Assembly: GCF_902459805.1 (NCBI RefSeq)
Contig: NZ_CABPST010000003.1
Location: forward strand, 62,001-126,000
DNA from: Pandoraea bronchicola
GTDB lineage: Bacteria > Pseudomonadota > Gammaproteobacteria > Burkholderiales > Burkholderiaceae
Direction of reading: 5' to 3'
DNA length: 64,000 bases
The number at the start of each line of letters is the position of its first letter. The stretch's first letter is position 1. The position numbers and the translations under genes are program-made. Below the pieces are notes generated by a model. That model worked only from the letters and a program-made list of their open reading frames with translations, was not told the DNA's origin and ran no database searches. Shown here piece after piece: positions 25,347 through 35,026 of this stretch.

Positions 25347-26384
25347 ATGGCGAACTACTGCATCATGCGCGTAAAGAAGAGGCGCACCGGGGAAGCGGCC
25401 GCGATGGCACGGCACGCACTCCGGCAAGAGAACGTACACAACGCAGACCCTTCGAAGCGCGGGCTTAACGAAATATTGATTGGCGCCGGGACGGTCGAAT
25501 CGGTAATGGTCGCGCTCCGGCACAAGCTTCCTCCAAAACGTAGGCGCGACGCCGTAACCTGTCTCGAGTTCTTCATCGGCGCCAGCCCCGAAGCCGTTGC
25601 GGCCATGAGTAAGGAGCAACAACGGGCGTATTTCGAACGGGCTCTAGCTTGGGTTGGCTGGCGCTTCGGCGGCATGGAGAACATCGTTAGCGCGGTTGTG
25701 CATCGAGACGAGACATCGGCGCACCTGCAGGTGCTGACAGTCCCTCTTCTCAATGGACGATTGAACGCGAAACAGCTCGTCGGCAACAGGCAGCACCTTC
25801 AGGCCCACCAGGACTCGTTCGCAGAGATTGTCGGTGCCTCTCACGGACTCAGGCGAGGTGTGCGTGGATCAAAGGCCAAGCACACTTCCATTCGTCAGTT
25901 CTACGGCGCAATTCAGGCAGCAGGAAGCGCGGAAGCGCTCCCGGCGAGAATGGCTGTTCCAGAAATCCCCAAAGAGCTACCGTTCTGGGCGACGTCCGAA
26001 CAACGAACCGCCCGTAACGCCGCGTTGAAACGTCGTGACGACGCATTAGCGTCAAACCGCCGCCGCCAATCTGAAATAGAAAGGTTGGCGCGCCTCGCAC
26101 TCGCCACACACGGGCGCGCGAGTCGACGCTCTCCAGACCCGGAGGCTGCGCGCAAACAGACGGAGCGGGCAGAGACACTCTTAGCCAGCCAGCGAACCGA
26201 GTTCAATGCACGGGCAAATCGGTTATCCCAGTTGCAGGAGAGCTTAGATGTAGCCGCGCGGAACCTGAAAGAAATCGAGCGCGTACGTGGTGACTTGCTG
26301 AAAGAGATTGAGGCTCTAAATCCTGAGCTCGCGCGAGATCTCGGACTCGATTCGAAGATTACACAAAAGCCTGCAGAAATTTGA
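25347..26384 (+). CDS. MobV-family relaxase (Mob/Pre)
   Basis: Encodes 345 residues from ATG 25347; MANYCIMRVKKRRTGEA with the following ARHALRQ is the family start. The catalytic motif III appears as HRDETSAHLQVL (His119, Asp121, Glu122, His126), followed by PLLNGRLNAKQLVGNRQHL. Motif II-like segment NEILIGAG precedes it. MobV relaxases use a His nucleophile to nick oriT and stay bound to the 5' end. The C-terminal third is an Arg/Glu/Ala-rich coiled coil (about 230-330) probably for dimerisation. It sits right after the predicted oriT. Confidence 0.88.
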   Translation: MANYCIMRVKKRRTGEAAAMARHALRQENVHNADPSKRGLNEILIGAGTVESVMVALRHKLPPKRRRDAVTCLEFFIGASPEAVAAMSKEQQRAYFERALAWVGWRFGGMENIVSAVVHRDETSAHLQVLTVPLLNGRLNAKQLVGNRQHLQAHQDSFAEIVGASHGLRRGVRGSKAKHTSIRQFYGAIQAAGSAEALPARMAVPEIPKELPFWATSEQRTARNAALKRRDDALASNRRRQSEIERLARLALATHGRASRRSPDPEAARKQTERAETLLASQRTEFNARANRLSQLQESLDVAARNLKEIERVRGDLLKEIEALNPELARDLGLDSKITQKPAEI

Positions 26385-26449
26385 TGCGCGTGCCCAAGCA
26401 CAGTTGGTACTTTTGTTGAGTGAGCAAAGAACACAACAGAGGTCCGACC

Positions 26450-28696
26450 ATGAAAATGAAGCACGTATGTCGCCAGGCGCTTGTTTCGATTGGCTTGTAT
26501 GTGTTTACATGCGTTGCGTCTGCACAAGACTCCGGCGCATCCCTAGACGGGTTGATGAGCGCTACGCCAGCCTCTGATCAGAGCATTCAGATGCTCCGGT
26601 ATGTATTCGGCTCGTTCGCCGACAATCCATTCGGGTCTTTCGGAGGAATAGGTGACAGTCTGATCGGGCAGCTTTTCTATAACCTTAACGTCTTCGTGTT
26701 CCTCGTGGCTGGCTTCTGGTCTGCCTACACGATTGGCGCGAGCATTGTTCAAACGGCCAATGAGGGGCAGTTTCTCGGCCAGCGGTTCTCCACCGTTTGG
26801 TATCCGGTCCGGATGATCTGGGGCGCCGCAACGCTGATCCCGATCTTCGGCGGATTCGGTCTTGGGCAGTGCATCTACATGTACTCTGGTTTGGCCTCGG
26901 TCGGCGCAGCCAATTTGCTAACCAACACTGCGATCGAGCAGACAGCGAAGTTTACCGAGATGGTTCAGGCACCCGCGATCAGTCCGGCGACCAGCGCGGC
27001 AACAGCGGAGATGGCCGACAACCTGTACCAGATGTGGTTGTGCCAGCAGGTTCTCTCCTCGCGCACCGACGTTGCACCGAACAGTCAGGTTCAGTTGAAG
27101 GTAATCACCGGAGGCATACAGATTGGCTCCGCCGCAGAGCCCACTTTGTGCGGTCGGGTTACGGTGACGCCGGCCACGAGCTTCCGCTCGACAAACACGC
27201 TTGGCTTCAGCGTCAATAGCGTCAACTATCAGGGCATTGCGAATGCGGTCTCGCAAAACATCGGGCAGGCGCACCAAACAGCGCTAGTGAAGATGAGCAA
27301 CGACCTCGCCCTGAATGCCCAGTCGTGGTACGGCAAGTATCAGGCAGCGAAGACGTCTGGCCAGCCGATCGCTGAGCTGGGAAGCAACGTGCTTGAGGCG
27401 GTGCGAATCACGTACAACGAGGCGGTTCGGCAATCTCTGCACGATTTGTTAAGTCAGAATCAGACCAAGGCGCTGACGGATCAGGCCATCAAGAACATGA
27501 AGTCGACTGGCTGGATTGGTATTGGTGCCTGGTACTCCACCTTTGCCGAAGTCAATGCCGCAATGGCAGATGCGACGAAGGTGGAGTTCCACTTTTCGCC
27601 CCCGACATCGACGGACTCCGAGTTTGTAGAGGCGCTCACTGCGTTCCGAAAGTCCATGACGCAGCTGGCGGCAACCGGGCAAGTCGCGGGCGCTACCGAT
27701 GCGGAAATGAGTGCCGGTTCGCTTGCGACAAGGTTGATCAAACGAGCCTTTTGCGAGAACGAGACGGGTAACGTGTCGATCGGGCAGTGCTTCGTTGGCG
27801 CGGGCATGTCGGCGGTCTATCAAAACTCGGAAGGCAATGGTCTCGTCGACCCGATCATCGCGAGCAAGAATTTTGGTGACTATTTGATGACCGGTGCTGA
27901 GACGTTGCTGGTCGTGGCCGGAGGCATCGAGGTTGCCATGTCTGCGGCAGATGCGGCGAAGTATACGGTTGCTGGAAAGACAGTGGGGTTCTTCTCCGGG
28001 GGCCTCAGCGATATCGCGATTGGCGCTTTGAAGGCGGTAGGCAAGGTCGCGATCAAGATCATCTACTTCTTCATGATGCCGCTGTTTGTCGTGGGACTTG
28101 GGCTGGCCGTGTACTTACCACTGGTCCCATTTATAGCGTGGTTCAGCGGCGTTCTTACCTGGTTCGCGGCGTTTATCGAGTCTCTGATCGCGTCGCCGCT
28201 GTGGTCGATGGTTCACCTCGAAGGTGAAGGCGAGGGCATGGGCCGGCGCTCGCAGCACGGCTACTTGTTCCTGGCCAACATGCTATTGCGGGCGCCTTTG
28301 ATGGTGATTGCTTTCTTCGTGGCCAGTGCTGGCACGCGCATCGGAGGGACAATCCTCTACTTTCTGTTCAGTAGTGCTGTTGCCAACGCGCAGGGGAATT
28401 CAGTCACAGGACTCGCGACGATTGTGGGCCTGCTGATCATCTTTGCAGGGCTAAACATCCTTGTCGTTCAGATGATGTTCAATGTCGTCCATGTGATCCC
28501 AGACCAAGTAATCGGCTGGTTGGGCGGCAACGTGTCGGCAACGCTCGGTCGCGAGCTGGAACAGCGCGTGAACGGATTATTCATTAAAGCCGGAGGGAAC
28601 CTTCAAGGAGGTGTTGCATCAAGCGTTGGCAAGCGACAGAAGGAGGGCACCCCTCCCGGAGGTAGCAAATCCAAACAGGCTAAAAAGGAGTTTTAG
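26450..28696 (+). CDS. DotA/TraY-family integral membrane protein of type IVB/IncI conjugation
   Basis: Encodes 748 residues. Signal peptide (MKMKHVCRQALVSIGLYV to ASAQ), then periplasmic N-terminal stretch, a membrane hairpin LFYNLNVFVFLVAGFWSAYT, the DotA/TraY-type WYPVRMIWGAATLIPIFGGF block, a long soluble middle (about 150-490), and a cluster of membrane segments at about 490-710 (KIIYFFMMPLFVVGLGLAVY, PLVPFIAWFSGVLTWFAAFI, WSMVHLEGEGEGMGRRSQHG). The highly conserved EGEGMGR-like loop is family-typical. In IncI systems TraY is part of the mating channel and the target of the recipient exclusion protein ExcA. No other type IV gene is present. Start chosen for the signal peptide, over a GTG 30 bases upstream. 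Confidence 0.85.
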   Translation: MKMKHVCRQALVSIGLYVFTCVASAQDSGASLDGLMSATPASDQSIQMLRYVFGSFADNPFGSFGGIGDSLIGQLFYNLNVFVFLVAGFWSAYTIGASIVQTANEGQFLGQRFSTVWYPVRMIWGAATLIPIFGGFGLGQCIYMYSGLASVGAANLLTNTAIEQTAKFTEMVQAPAISPATSAATAEMADNLYQMWLCQQVLSSRTDVAPNSQVQLKVITGGIQIGSAAEPTLCGRVTVTPATSFRSTNTLGFSVNSVNYQGIANAVSQNIGQAHQTALVKMSNDLALNAQSWYGKYQAAKTSGQPIAELGSNVLEAVRITYNEAVRQSLHDLLSQNQTKALTDQAIKNMKSTGWIGIGAWYSTFAEVNAAMADATKVEFHFSPPTSTDSEFVEALTAFRKSMTQLAATGQVAGATDAEMSAGSLATRLIKRAFCENETGNVSIGQCFVGAGMSAVYQNSEGNGLVDPIIASKNFGDYLMTGAETLLVVAGGIEVAMSAADAAKYTVAGKTVGFFSGGLSDIAIGALKAVGKVAIKIIYFFMMPLFVVGLGLAVYLPLVPFIAWFSGVLTWFAAFIESLIASPLWSMVHLEGEGEGMGRRSQHGYLFLANMLLRAPLMVIAFFVASAGTRIGGTILYFLFSSAVANAQGNSVTGLATIVGLLIIFAGLNILVVQMMFNVVHVIPDQVIGWLGGNVSATLGRELEQRVNGLFIKAGGNLQGGVASSVGKRQKEGTPPGGSKSKQAKKEF

Positions 28697-28698
28697 TC

Positions 28699-29043
28699 TC
28701 AAGCTGGGGGCATGAGTGATTTGCTCACTACCCCAGCGTCGGCGAGATCCTCGCGGCCGCCGTGAATGAACGCGGCCAACCCGCGCTCTGCTACGCTGCG
28801 CCGAACGTCTTCCTGCAGCAAGGGATTTGTAGGATCTAGGCGCCGCAACTCAACAAGCAGAGCATCCCTGATGGCCGACTGCTCTGCAGCGGCATCCCAT
28901 CCCTCCCAGCCTGCAGCGCCTGGAAGGAAACGTGCAGCCTCCTCCGCCCTAGTTCGCGCACGCTCGTCCCAGCGAGATTCCAATGCTCGTACAAATGCTG
29001 CCGACGACTCGCCAAGCCTCTCCCAATCTTCTCGTGTAGACAT
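28699..29043 (-). CDS. Small hypothetical protein of the element
   Basis: Encodes 114 residues, acidic and helical (MSTREDWERLGESSAAFVRA, then RWDERARTRAEEAARFLPG, ERGLAAFIHGGREDLADAGV). No signal peptide or motif I know. It converges on the TraY-like gene with only 2 bp between the stops, leaving no terminator. Being the only coding-looking frame here on either strand, it is probably real. Confidence 0.5.
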   Translation of the reverse strand: MSTREDWERLGESSAAFVRALESRWDERARTRAEEAARFLPGAAGWEGWDAAAEQSAIRDALLVELRRLDPTNPLLQEDVRRSVAERGLAAFIHGGREDLADAGVVSKSLMPPA

Positions 29044-29120
29044 ACGCGTAACCTTTAAGCATGCCGAATTTCGCTTAGACTACTACAAGATTTGCTAGCG
29101 AACGGTACTTCTCGAAGGCG

Positions 29121-29134
29121 TTTTACCGGTAAAA
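29121..29134. promoter_or_regulatory. Perfect 14-bp palindrome before the second exonuclease gene
   Basis: TTTTACCGGTAAAA lies 13 bases upstream of the start codon of the exonuclease at 29148, where a ribosome-binding site would be expected but is weak. It could be an operator or a short hairpin. Confidence 0.4.
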
Positions 29135-29147
29135 CGATCCGACGCAA

Positions 29148-29675
29148 ATGAATTCAAATATTTCGAATTCTTCCATCGACAAGGCCCCCTCCGCACATCG
29201 CCCTAGAAGTCCGTGGAAGCTTAGGTTCTTCCTCGACGCGGAGTTCTCTAGCTTCGTCGAGACGGACCGCCAGCTTATCAGTATCGCGATCGTTGCTGAG
29301 GACGGTCGTGAATTCTATGGGGAAGTGAATGACTTCGATGCGGGCCGGCTGAGTGACTTCGTGAGACAGACGGTCGTGCCTCAATTGGGCCTCTTTCCCG
29401 GGCGAGCCATGACACGAGCTCAATTGCGGGCCGAACTGTTTGCCTGGATCTCAAGTGTTCCTGCGAAGCCGAGACGACCAATTCTAAGTTTCGACTATGA
29501 GGGTGATCGCGTGCTACTGCTGGAGCTATTGTGTGGGCCCTTGCCGCCGTTCTGGCGGCAAGAGAATATCCGAAATCGGGTAGACCCGGCTCGCCGCGCT
29601 GCGTATTTTCAGCGTAATGGGGGAGAGCACCATGCCCTGCTCGATGCGAGGGCCAATAGCGAAGCGTTCATCTAG
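29148..29675 (+). CDS. 3'-5' exoribonuclease-like protein, second copy
   Basis: Encodes 175 residues. DEDDh residues are all present: FFLDAEFSSF (Asp-x-Glu), LSFDYEGDRVLLLELL (motif II), and HHALLDARANS (His...Asp). The block IVAEDGREFYGEVNDFD is nearly shared with the protein at 24161, and the two align along their full lengths except for a 20-residue Ser/Pro-rich N-terminal extension here. They lie on opposite strands on each side of the mob-traY segment. The exact RNA target is unknown. Confidence 0.8.
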   Translation: MNSNISNSSIDKAPSAHRPRSPWKLRFFLDAEFSSFVETDRQLISIAIVAEDGREFYGEVNDFDAGRLSDFVRQTVVPQLGLFPGRAMTRAQLRAELFAWISSVPAKPRRPILSFDYEGDRVLLLELLCGPLPPFWRQENIRNRVDPARRAAYFQRNGGEHHALLDARANSEAFI

Positions 29676-30023
29676 GGCAATGAAACTGCGTCCGATTCCT
29701 CTTACCTAGACTTGGCTAGACCCTTTCAGGTGGGCGGCCCCTCCCATCGGCTTAGGGGGCCTCATGTTTGGCGGCTATTATGCATCGAAATAGGCCGTAT
29801 CTGCCATTTTTCCTCTGAGTGGGAGTGACAACGACAGCTTGCGGCTGCGGATTCAACCGGTCAAGGCGCGCGCCTCGATTGCACACAATCCCGCGATTGA
29901 CATGACGGCGCCCACCCGAAAAAATGCGCAACTATGCTAACGAATGAATAGCCAGTAAATTCGAGTAACGTGCGTCGAGCTCGGGAAAACTACGTTTCCG
30001 ACTGACCATCTACCAATCGCACC
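29676..30023. other. Non-coding stretch in the island
   Basis: I see no gene, hairpin terminator or repeat in these 348 bases. The final 60 bases are AT-richer (AGCCAGTAAATTCGAGTAA) and may hold the promoter of the HExxH gene. There is no obvious ribosome-binding site for that gene. Confidence 0.4.
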
Positions 30024-31706
30024 ATGCCGCACTTCTCTGACCTAAATCCTGAACTCCTTAACCCGGCTGGCGATCCCCTCGTATTCCGCGCCACATTGAA
30101 TGCACACGGGCTTTACAGCACGGAGAACTTCGTGCTTCGGCTGAGCCCGCGCGTTCACGAGCTGATGGATGCCGTCCTGCAGGGAGAGACGGACGGCTTG
30201 GATCCGGCCGAGATTGTGCAAGCCTACTCCACGTATTTGCATGAGACATTGCACTGGTGGCAGCATGTCGGCTCCTCTGCGGGCTTAATCCTCAGCTTGG
30301 CCTACCCGGCCCAGGTTCTTGGCAGCATGGAGTTTGCTCGGTCGTTCGGACAGATAGTAGGCGCCGTGAAGCCGATGATGGCATGGGCTCTGCGCGCAGA
30401 GCTTGATGGGAAGACCCACGAAGATCCAGCGCTTCAGGCTGCGAACATCGTGGTCAACAACACACTCGACATCAGCTACTACAAGCAGATCGCGTCCAAT
30501 CCACGGCGCACCAAGGAACTGGCGCGCTCCACTCCCTACTTCGAGAGCGTCGGACATAGCTATTTGAAGGCTTATGGGGACGTCCTTGGGGCCATCACCG
30601 GGTCATGCGACTTCCCCAACGATGAGTTTCCGGACCCTACACGCTGGGAACCGGAGTGGTATCGGCTCAGGGAGGAAAGATGCGATGGCTTCGTCCACGG
30701 TTCAATTCCTCCCCTCGCCAAGGTAGGACTGTTTGCCATCTTCGAAGGCCAAGCTCGCTTCTCGCAGATTCAATTTCTAGCCTCGTCCGGGGGGCCAGCA
30801 CTGCTTCAGACATATCGGGAGGATGGTTACTTCGCTTCTCCGTACGGCGATGCATTCGAAGAGTTCCTACGGCTTACCGGTCGGGAATGGCCGGAACGTT
30901 TCGATAGTCCACTCGTCGGCCTCTTTCTGTTGATCTGTGATCTCGCGATCAACCCAACGCGGGGATTCCCACTCGATATCGAATACTTCGAGGACTTCAT
31001 CCGCGACGTCGACCCCGGGGCACGATTCACAATACTTTGCCTAGCAGCGGCCGACCAGCCGGAACTTGCCTCTGCCATTCAGAAGTTCAATGCAATTGAG
31101 TACGAGTTCGTCGCCATGCGTCTTGCCGAGCGTTGCGGCTACGATGATCCCCGCAAAGCGCTCGATGCCGTCGTTGCTCTGCTTGGTGATAAGGGCCCCG
31201 TAGACGCGCTGATGGAGGAATATCGAACCTTCGCGTATGGGCTCACCAACATGCCAATACGAGTGATGGTCTCCCACTACATTGCGTTCTGCCGCGACAA
31301 GAGAAAGCGGCCAGAGTTCTTCTGCTGGCCTGGGATCTGGATGGCCGCGAGCAAGGCTACCGCCGAGCATCAATCACTGTTCCTCGCCCATCTGTCGCTG
31401 TTTCAGGACCGGGGGGACACCAGCAAGATTTTCCCGCGCGCTATGCCAGGAAAGACTCCAGGCAACCTTACAAGGCTGGTCAATGGATTCTACAGCTCCA
31501 TGCTTCTCTTCGACATGACTTTGCAGTGGGCGGTGGCCCCCGGTCCCTTTCGATATGATTTTTCGTGGCTTACTGGGGAGTCCGATAACCCTGAGCTGGT
31601 GAGAAGTGCAAAGCGCCAATTCGTCCAATTCTACGGGTTGGATCCCGACTCGTTTGACCTCATTGACAGCTCCAACGCGCCATCCGTCGACAAGAAAGGC
31701 GCCTAA
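30024..31706 (+). CDS. Putative zinc metallopeptidase-like protein (HExxH)
   Basis: Encodes 560 residues, with no signal peptide or membrane segment. TYLHETLHWWQHVG carries HExxH (His73, Glu74, His77) with an extra His81, and FAIFEGQARFSQIQFL (Glu241) is a plausible third zinc ligand, in the usual 'EGxA' setting of gluzincins. The spacing of about 165 residues is long, so this is a candidate only. The rest is an alpha-rich domain of unknown type with no family I can name. It precedes a decayed-looking 0.5-kb spacer. The cargo position on a mobile element suggests a defence, counter-defence or host-interaction role (inference). Confidence 0.65.
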   Translation: MPHFSDLNPELLNPAGDPLVFRATLNAHGLYSTENFVLRLSPRVHELMDAVLQGETDGLDPAEIVQAYSTYLHETLHWWQHVGSSAGLILSLAYPAQVLGSMEFARSFGQIVGAVKPMMAWALRAELDGKTHEDPALQAANIVVNNTLDISYYKQIASNPRRTKELARSTPYFESVGHSYLKAYGDVLGAITGSCDFPNDEFPDPTRWEPEWYRLREERCDGFVHGSIPPLAKVGLFAIFEGQARFSQIQFLASSGGPALLQTYREDGYFASPYGDAFEEFLRLTGREWPERFDSPLVGLFLLICDLAINPTRGFPLDIEYFEDFIRDVDPGARFTILCLAAADQPELASAIQKFNAIEYEFVAMRLAERCGYDDPRKALDAVVALLGDKGPVDALMEEYRTFAYGLTNMPIRVMVSHYIAFCRDKRKRPEFFCWPGIWMAASKATAEHQSLFLAHLSLFQDRGDTSKIFPRAMPGKTPGNLTRLVNGFYSSMLLFDMTLQWAVAPGPFRYDFSWLTGESDNPELVRSAKRQFVQFYGLDPDSFDLIDSSNAPSVDKKGA

Positions 31707-32264
31707 TGAGGGGCGTGCCGCTCACCGCCCGCACCGAGATTTGCGTGTTAGGACTACCTCGCAACCGCGCGTGCTCAGTAACTCTCAAACATCAATGGGC
31801 GGCGGTGGACATAGTCGGTGAGCAGGCGCTTGCAACCTGCCAATGCCTGTGGGGCCGACCAAACAACCTCAAACGACCGCTTTAGATCAAGGCGGCAGGC
31901 TGCTCAGGGTCGCAAACCGTCCATCGCGCCCGTCAGCAACCGGCCACGTTCTGTCCCTCACTTGAACCATGCGATGGTCGCCCGAACGACTGGTCCACTC
32001 CGAAATCCGCCCGATGCTCAATGCGTAGTTGTCGGCCTTTGCTGACATTGAGGCGTGTTGGGTTGTACGCTGGCAATGTGGCAGATTGCTGACGATGGAG
32101 GCGCGGACCAGCCGAACGACAGCTTCCTTCATCGGCGAACTCACACTCTCGCCCCTGAGCGGAAGCCCGATTGCTCGGCCGTGTCGCCTAAATTCGGTCA
32201 TACAGGCAACCAGTCAAAAGGTTGGGCGCTCCCTGTCTTGTTGTCTACCGGTGCGGCACGGACT
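31707..32264. other. Decayed spacer in the island
   Basis: No supported gene. A minus-strand frame (31887-32201) of 104 codons ends RISEWTSRSGDHRMVQVRDR but has no family features and no clear start signals; it may be the residue of an older gene. No insertion sequence ends were seen. Confidence 0.35.
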
Positions 32265-34763
32265 TTAGCGACGCGACGCGGCGCGTGAACCACTGATTCC
32301 GCCAACTGCATCGTCCTGATCCGAAATATCTCCGCTACTATCCTCCGGTTCGTCGAACACCAACCGCAGCGCGTACGGAATGGACCGGGGCCGGGTCACG
32401 CCGGCAAACATCACGAGTAGCCGCTGCACCTCATGACGGGCGAATCCCGCCGGCGGCACATGCAGCTCCAGGCGTGCGGGAAGCGGAACACTGTCGCCCG
32501 CACGTTTTCCAGCCCGTTCGACCCTAGCGCGCGCTTGACGCATACGCTTTGCCAGCTCGGCGGGAGCGGGCCCGATTTCCGGGGCAGAGACCGATTTGGC
32601 CAGCCACCGCAGCAGCGACCCGATCGGCGGACGGTTGCCACTAGCGATGCGTTCCGCCACCTGCTGCGAATTGAGTTCCACTGGGAACGATATCTCGTGC
32701 AAGGCCTGTCGCACCGGCTCCCACGTGCACTGCGACGGCGCACCAGCAGGCTGAGCGTGCTCTAAAAGCTGCGCCCATTGCGCCTCCGTGTCGACGTGGA
32801 CGATCGAGCCAGTCAGCGACGCCACATACAGCGCCGCTTCTAGGCTTAGCCCCTTGAGGATCTGGTACTGCGCAGCGTCCTTGCCTACCGGAAGCGGTTG
32901 CAGCAGCGTGTAGGGATCAGCTTCGGCCAAACGCTTGAAATACGCGATGACCCGATCCGTCATCACCGCGTCTGCGTGTGGCATGCGCTCGGCAATGAAG
33001 CGCCGCTGGGACGCTTCTGGGAGCATCCAGATGACGCGACGGGTTTCCTCTTCCTCGAGTTTCAGGAACCGGTGCAGGCCGCCGCCCTTGGGGGGCGTCC
33101 ATCGCAAGGTGCGCCGCGTGAGCACTTCTCGGACATGATGGCCGAGCGGGGCACTGACCTCGCCAGGATCGGGCACCAAATGCACCAGGCCGGTGCGAAT
33201 AAATGGCTCCAGCACCAGGAGCAGCATGACATTCTTGAGCGTCTGCATCTTGTGGCCGGTAGGCGACTCGATGGGGCTGAACTCGGGCTTTATGCGCGTG
33301 CCTAGGAAGAATGGGTTCACGAGCACGATCTCATCGACAAACGGCAGCCAGCCCAGCACCGCCGCCTCGACGGTGCGCGGATCGCTGAAGCCCATGTAGA
33401 CCGAGCGCAGGACTTTCGGGTTGGGCCGCGGTAGCAGGGAGGCCAGATCGGTGTCTTCGGGCCAGAGGCTCGCAAACGCGCTATGGATGCGCTTGACGTG
33501 CTCATCGCTCAGGTTGCGGCGCACGTCCTCCCAGGACACACCGTCAGAGAGGCCCAGGATGCCTCGAACGGCATTGCAGAACATCAGGTTGCGCTCGCGC
33601 AGGCCGTAGACATCCCACGACGGACGCTCTGCGGCGGGCAGCCGCTGGCAGCAGTCCCTGAACGCGTAAGCGCTGCCGCAGCCGCAGAAGTCATTGGCCC
33701 CGATATTCTTGCGGGGAGACTTGCGGGTAAGGAACTCGTGGGCCTTGGACGTACGGCCATACTCGTCCCAATAGCCAGAGCTGCCGTCCTTGTAGCCGAC
33801 GTAGGTCTCTCCGCCGAAGCGCCATAGATCGGTCTTAGGCCGCAGCACGTTGGCGATTTGCGCCCATGACCCGTTGAATTCCCGCTCCGGGTAGAGCCAG
33901 GTCTTGTCGGCACCTGCGATGTAGCGCTTCGCCCGCGACTTGAGCAGGTGGTTGATCGCGATCACCTCGTCCCGGCTCAGTCGCCGGTCTCGGATGAAGT
34001 TGTCGGTGCGCGTCATGCCCACACCCAGATGCCGCGCGTTCGTGCGCAGACGCGTCAAGCCTAGTTGATCCGGCTCCTTGGCATATTCCAGGTGAGTGAG
34101 GATCAGGCAGGTATTGGCGTCAAGCGCGAACACAGTCTGAGAGCCCAATGCTGCTACAAGCGGATCCTGCGGGTAGGCACACTGCTCGGACGTGGGATCC
34201 ACCGCCGCGTTGTAGATCGTTACCGGGTGGTCCGTCAGGATGAACTTCACGTCCGAGTCCTGCGCCGAGACGATCTCCCGCACGCCCTCGACCCACATGG
34301 TGCAGTGCATCAGGCGCAGAGCCTGCATTTCAACCATCAGGTCGACTTGGCCCAGCGCGCCGTAGCACGAGCGGATCCAGTCGAGGCCCTTGGGCGTGCG
34401 TAGTTTCTGCGCTGCCATGTGCTCGAAGAAGTCTTGGAACGACTCATGCACGTCAGCGTGGTTGCCGAGCGAGAAGGCGCGGACTGCTTTTGCCCCCTGG
34501 TCGTCGATCACGCCAAACAGATACCTTTCCACGTCGTCGTTGATGATCGGACCGAAATGCGTGGTGTACAGGTCGTACTCGACGAAGCAGTTCTTCGTGC
34601 CCCATTCGTGAAGCGCCGTACGCGGCACCTGCCGGCCATCGGGCAGTGTCTTGCGATCCGGGGCCAGGTTGAGATGAAAGAGGCGGGACTGACCGGGAGC
34701 GAGGAAGCCGCGCTGGTACCACTGCGGGACGTAGTGGTTGTTCCGGGTTTGTTGATCGGTCAT
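32265..34763 (-). CDS. DUF4238 and SEC-C domain protein
   Basis: Encodes 832 residues from ATG 34763. The DUF4238 domain opens with NNHYVPQWYQRGFL (the HYvPqfylrrF hallmark) and continues with E79 and FILTDHPVTIYN near residue 175, matching the family's conserved acid and T-D-x-P positions. A SEC-C-type zinc motif follows at 360-372, C-x-C-x8-C-C. The C-terminal 450 residues are unassigned, with no motif I know. DUF4238 proteins are common in mobile islands and beside defence genes; the activity is unknown. No signal peptide or membrane span. Ends beside the non-coding spacer. Confidence 0.8.
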   Translation of the reverse strand: MTDQQTRNNHYVPQWYQRGFLAPGQSRLFHLNLAPDRKTLPDGRQVPRTALHEWGTKNCFVEYDLYTTHFGPIINDDVERYLFGVIDDQGAKAVRAFSLGNHADVHESFQDFFEHMAAQKLRTPKGLDWIRSCYGALGQVDLMVEMQALRLMHCTMWVEGVREIVSAQDSDVKFILTDHPVTIYNAAVDPTSEQCAYPQDPLVAALGSQTVFALDANTCLILTHLEYAKEPDQLGLTRLRTNARHLGVGMTRTDNFIRDRRLSRDEVIAINHLLKSRAKRYIAGADKTWLYPEREFNGSWAQIANVLRPKTDLWRFGGETYVGYKDGSSGYWDEYGRTSKAHEFLTRKSPRKNIGANDFCGCGSAYAFRDCCQRLPAAERPSWDVYGLRERNLMFCNAVRGILGLSDGVSWEDVRRNLSDEHVKRIHSAFASLWPEDTDLASLLPRPNPKVLRSVYMGFSDPRTVEAAVLGWLPFVDEIVLVNPFFLGTRIKPEFSPIESPTGHKMQTLKNVMLLLVLEPFIRTGLVHLVPDPGEVSAPLGHHVREVLTRRTLRWTPPKGGGLHRFLKLEEEETRRVIWMLPEASQRRFIAERMPHADAVMTDRVIAYFKRLAEADPYTLLQPLPVGKDAAQYQILKGLSLEAALYVASLTGSIVHVDTEAQWAQLLEHAQPAGAPSQCTWEPVRQALHEISFPVELNSQQVAERIASGNRPPIGSLLRWLAKSVSAPEIGPAPAELAKRMRQARARVERAGKRAGDSVPLPARLELHVPPAGFARHEVQRLLVMFAGVTRPRSIPYALRLVFDEPEDSSGDISDQDDAVGGISGSRAASRR

Positions 34764-34948
34764 CGTCTCACTTGGGCTCGTTGGTGCACAGATTGTCCCT
34801 TGGCCGTTGCGGGCTTGCTGGTAGCCGCCGTCCACTGGCGTGTTCGAGGTCGCAAGATAGAGGGGTAGCCCCAAAGCTGACGGTGGCCCTACCAGACGTT
34901 TTCAGGTACTGACGAGACGATAGAATAGACGAAACCTGAGGCGCCGCT

Positions 34949-35026
34949 ATGGCGAAAATCGGAATTCGGGTTCTCGGCGTACAGAAGCACTTCGACAACA
35001 CTAAGACGCGAAGAGGAAAGACGTAG
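34949..35026 (+). CDS. Possible 25-residue leader peptide coupled to the FRG gene
   Basis: ATG 34949 starts MAKIGIRVLGVQKHFDNTKT and ends at TAG 35024-35026. The last G of the stop is the first base of the GTG start of the FRG gene (TAGTG), a typical translation-coupling junction. GAGG lies seven bases before the ATG. Basic and short; a leader is more likely than an independent protein. Confidence 0.4.
   Translation: MAKIGIRVLGVQKHFDNTKTRRGKT

Noticed and set aside
31887-32201. Minus-strand frame of 104 codons in the island spacer
   Set aside because: No family features and no ribosome-binding site; could be a decayed gene but not supportable as a coding region.
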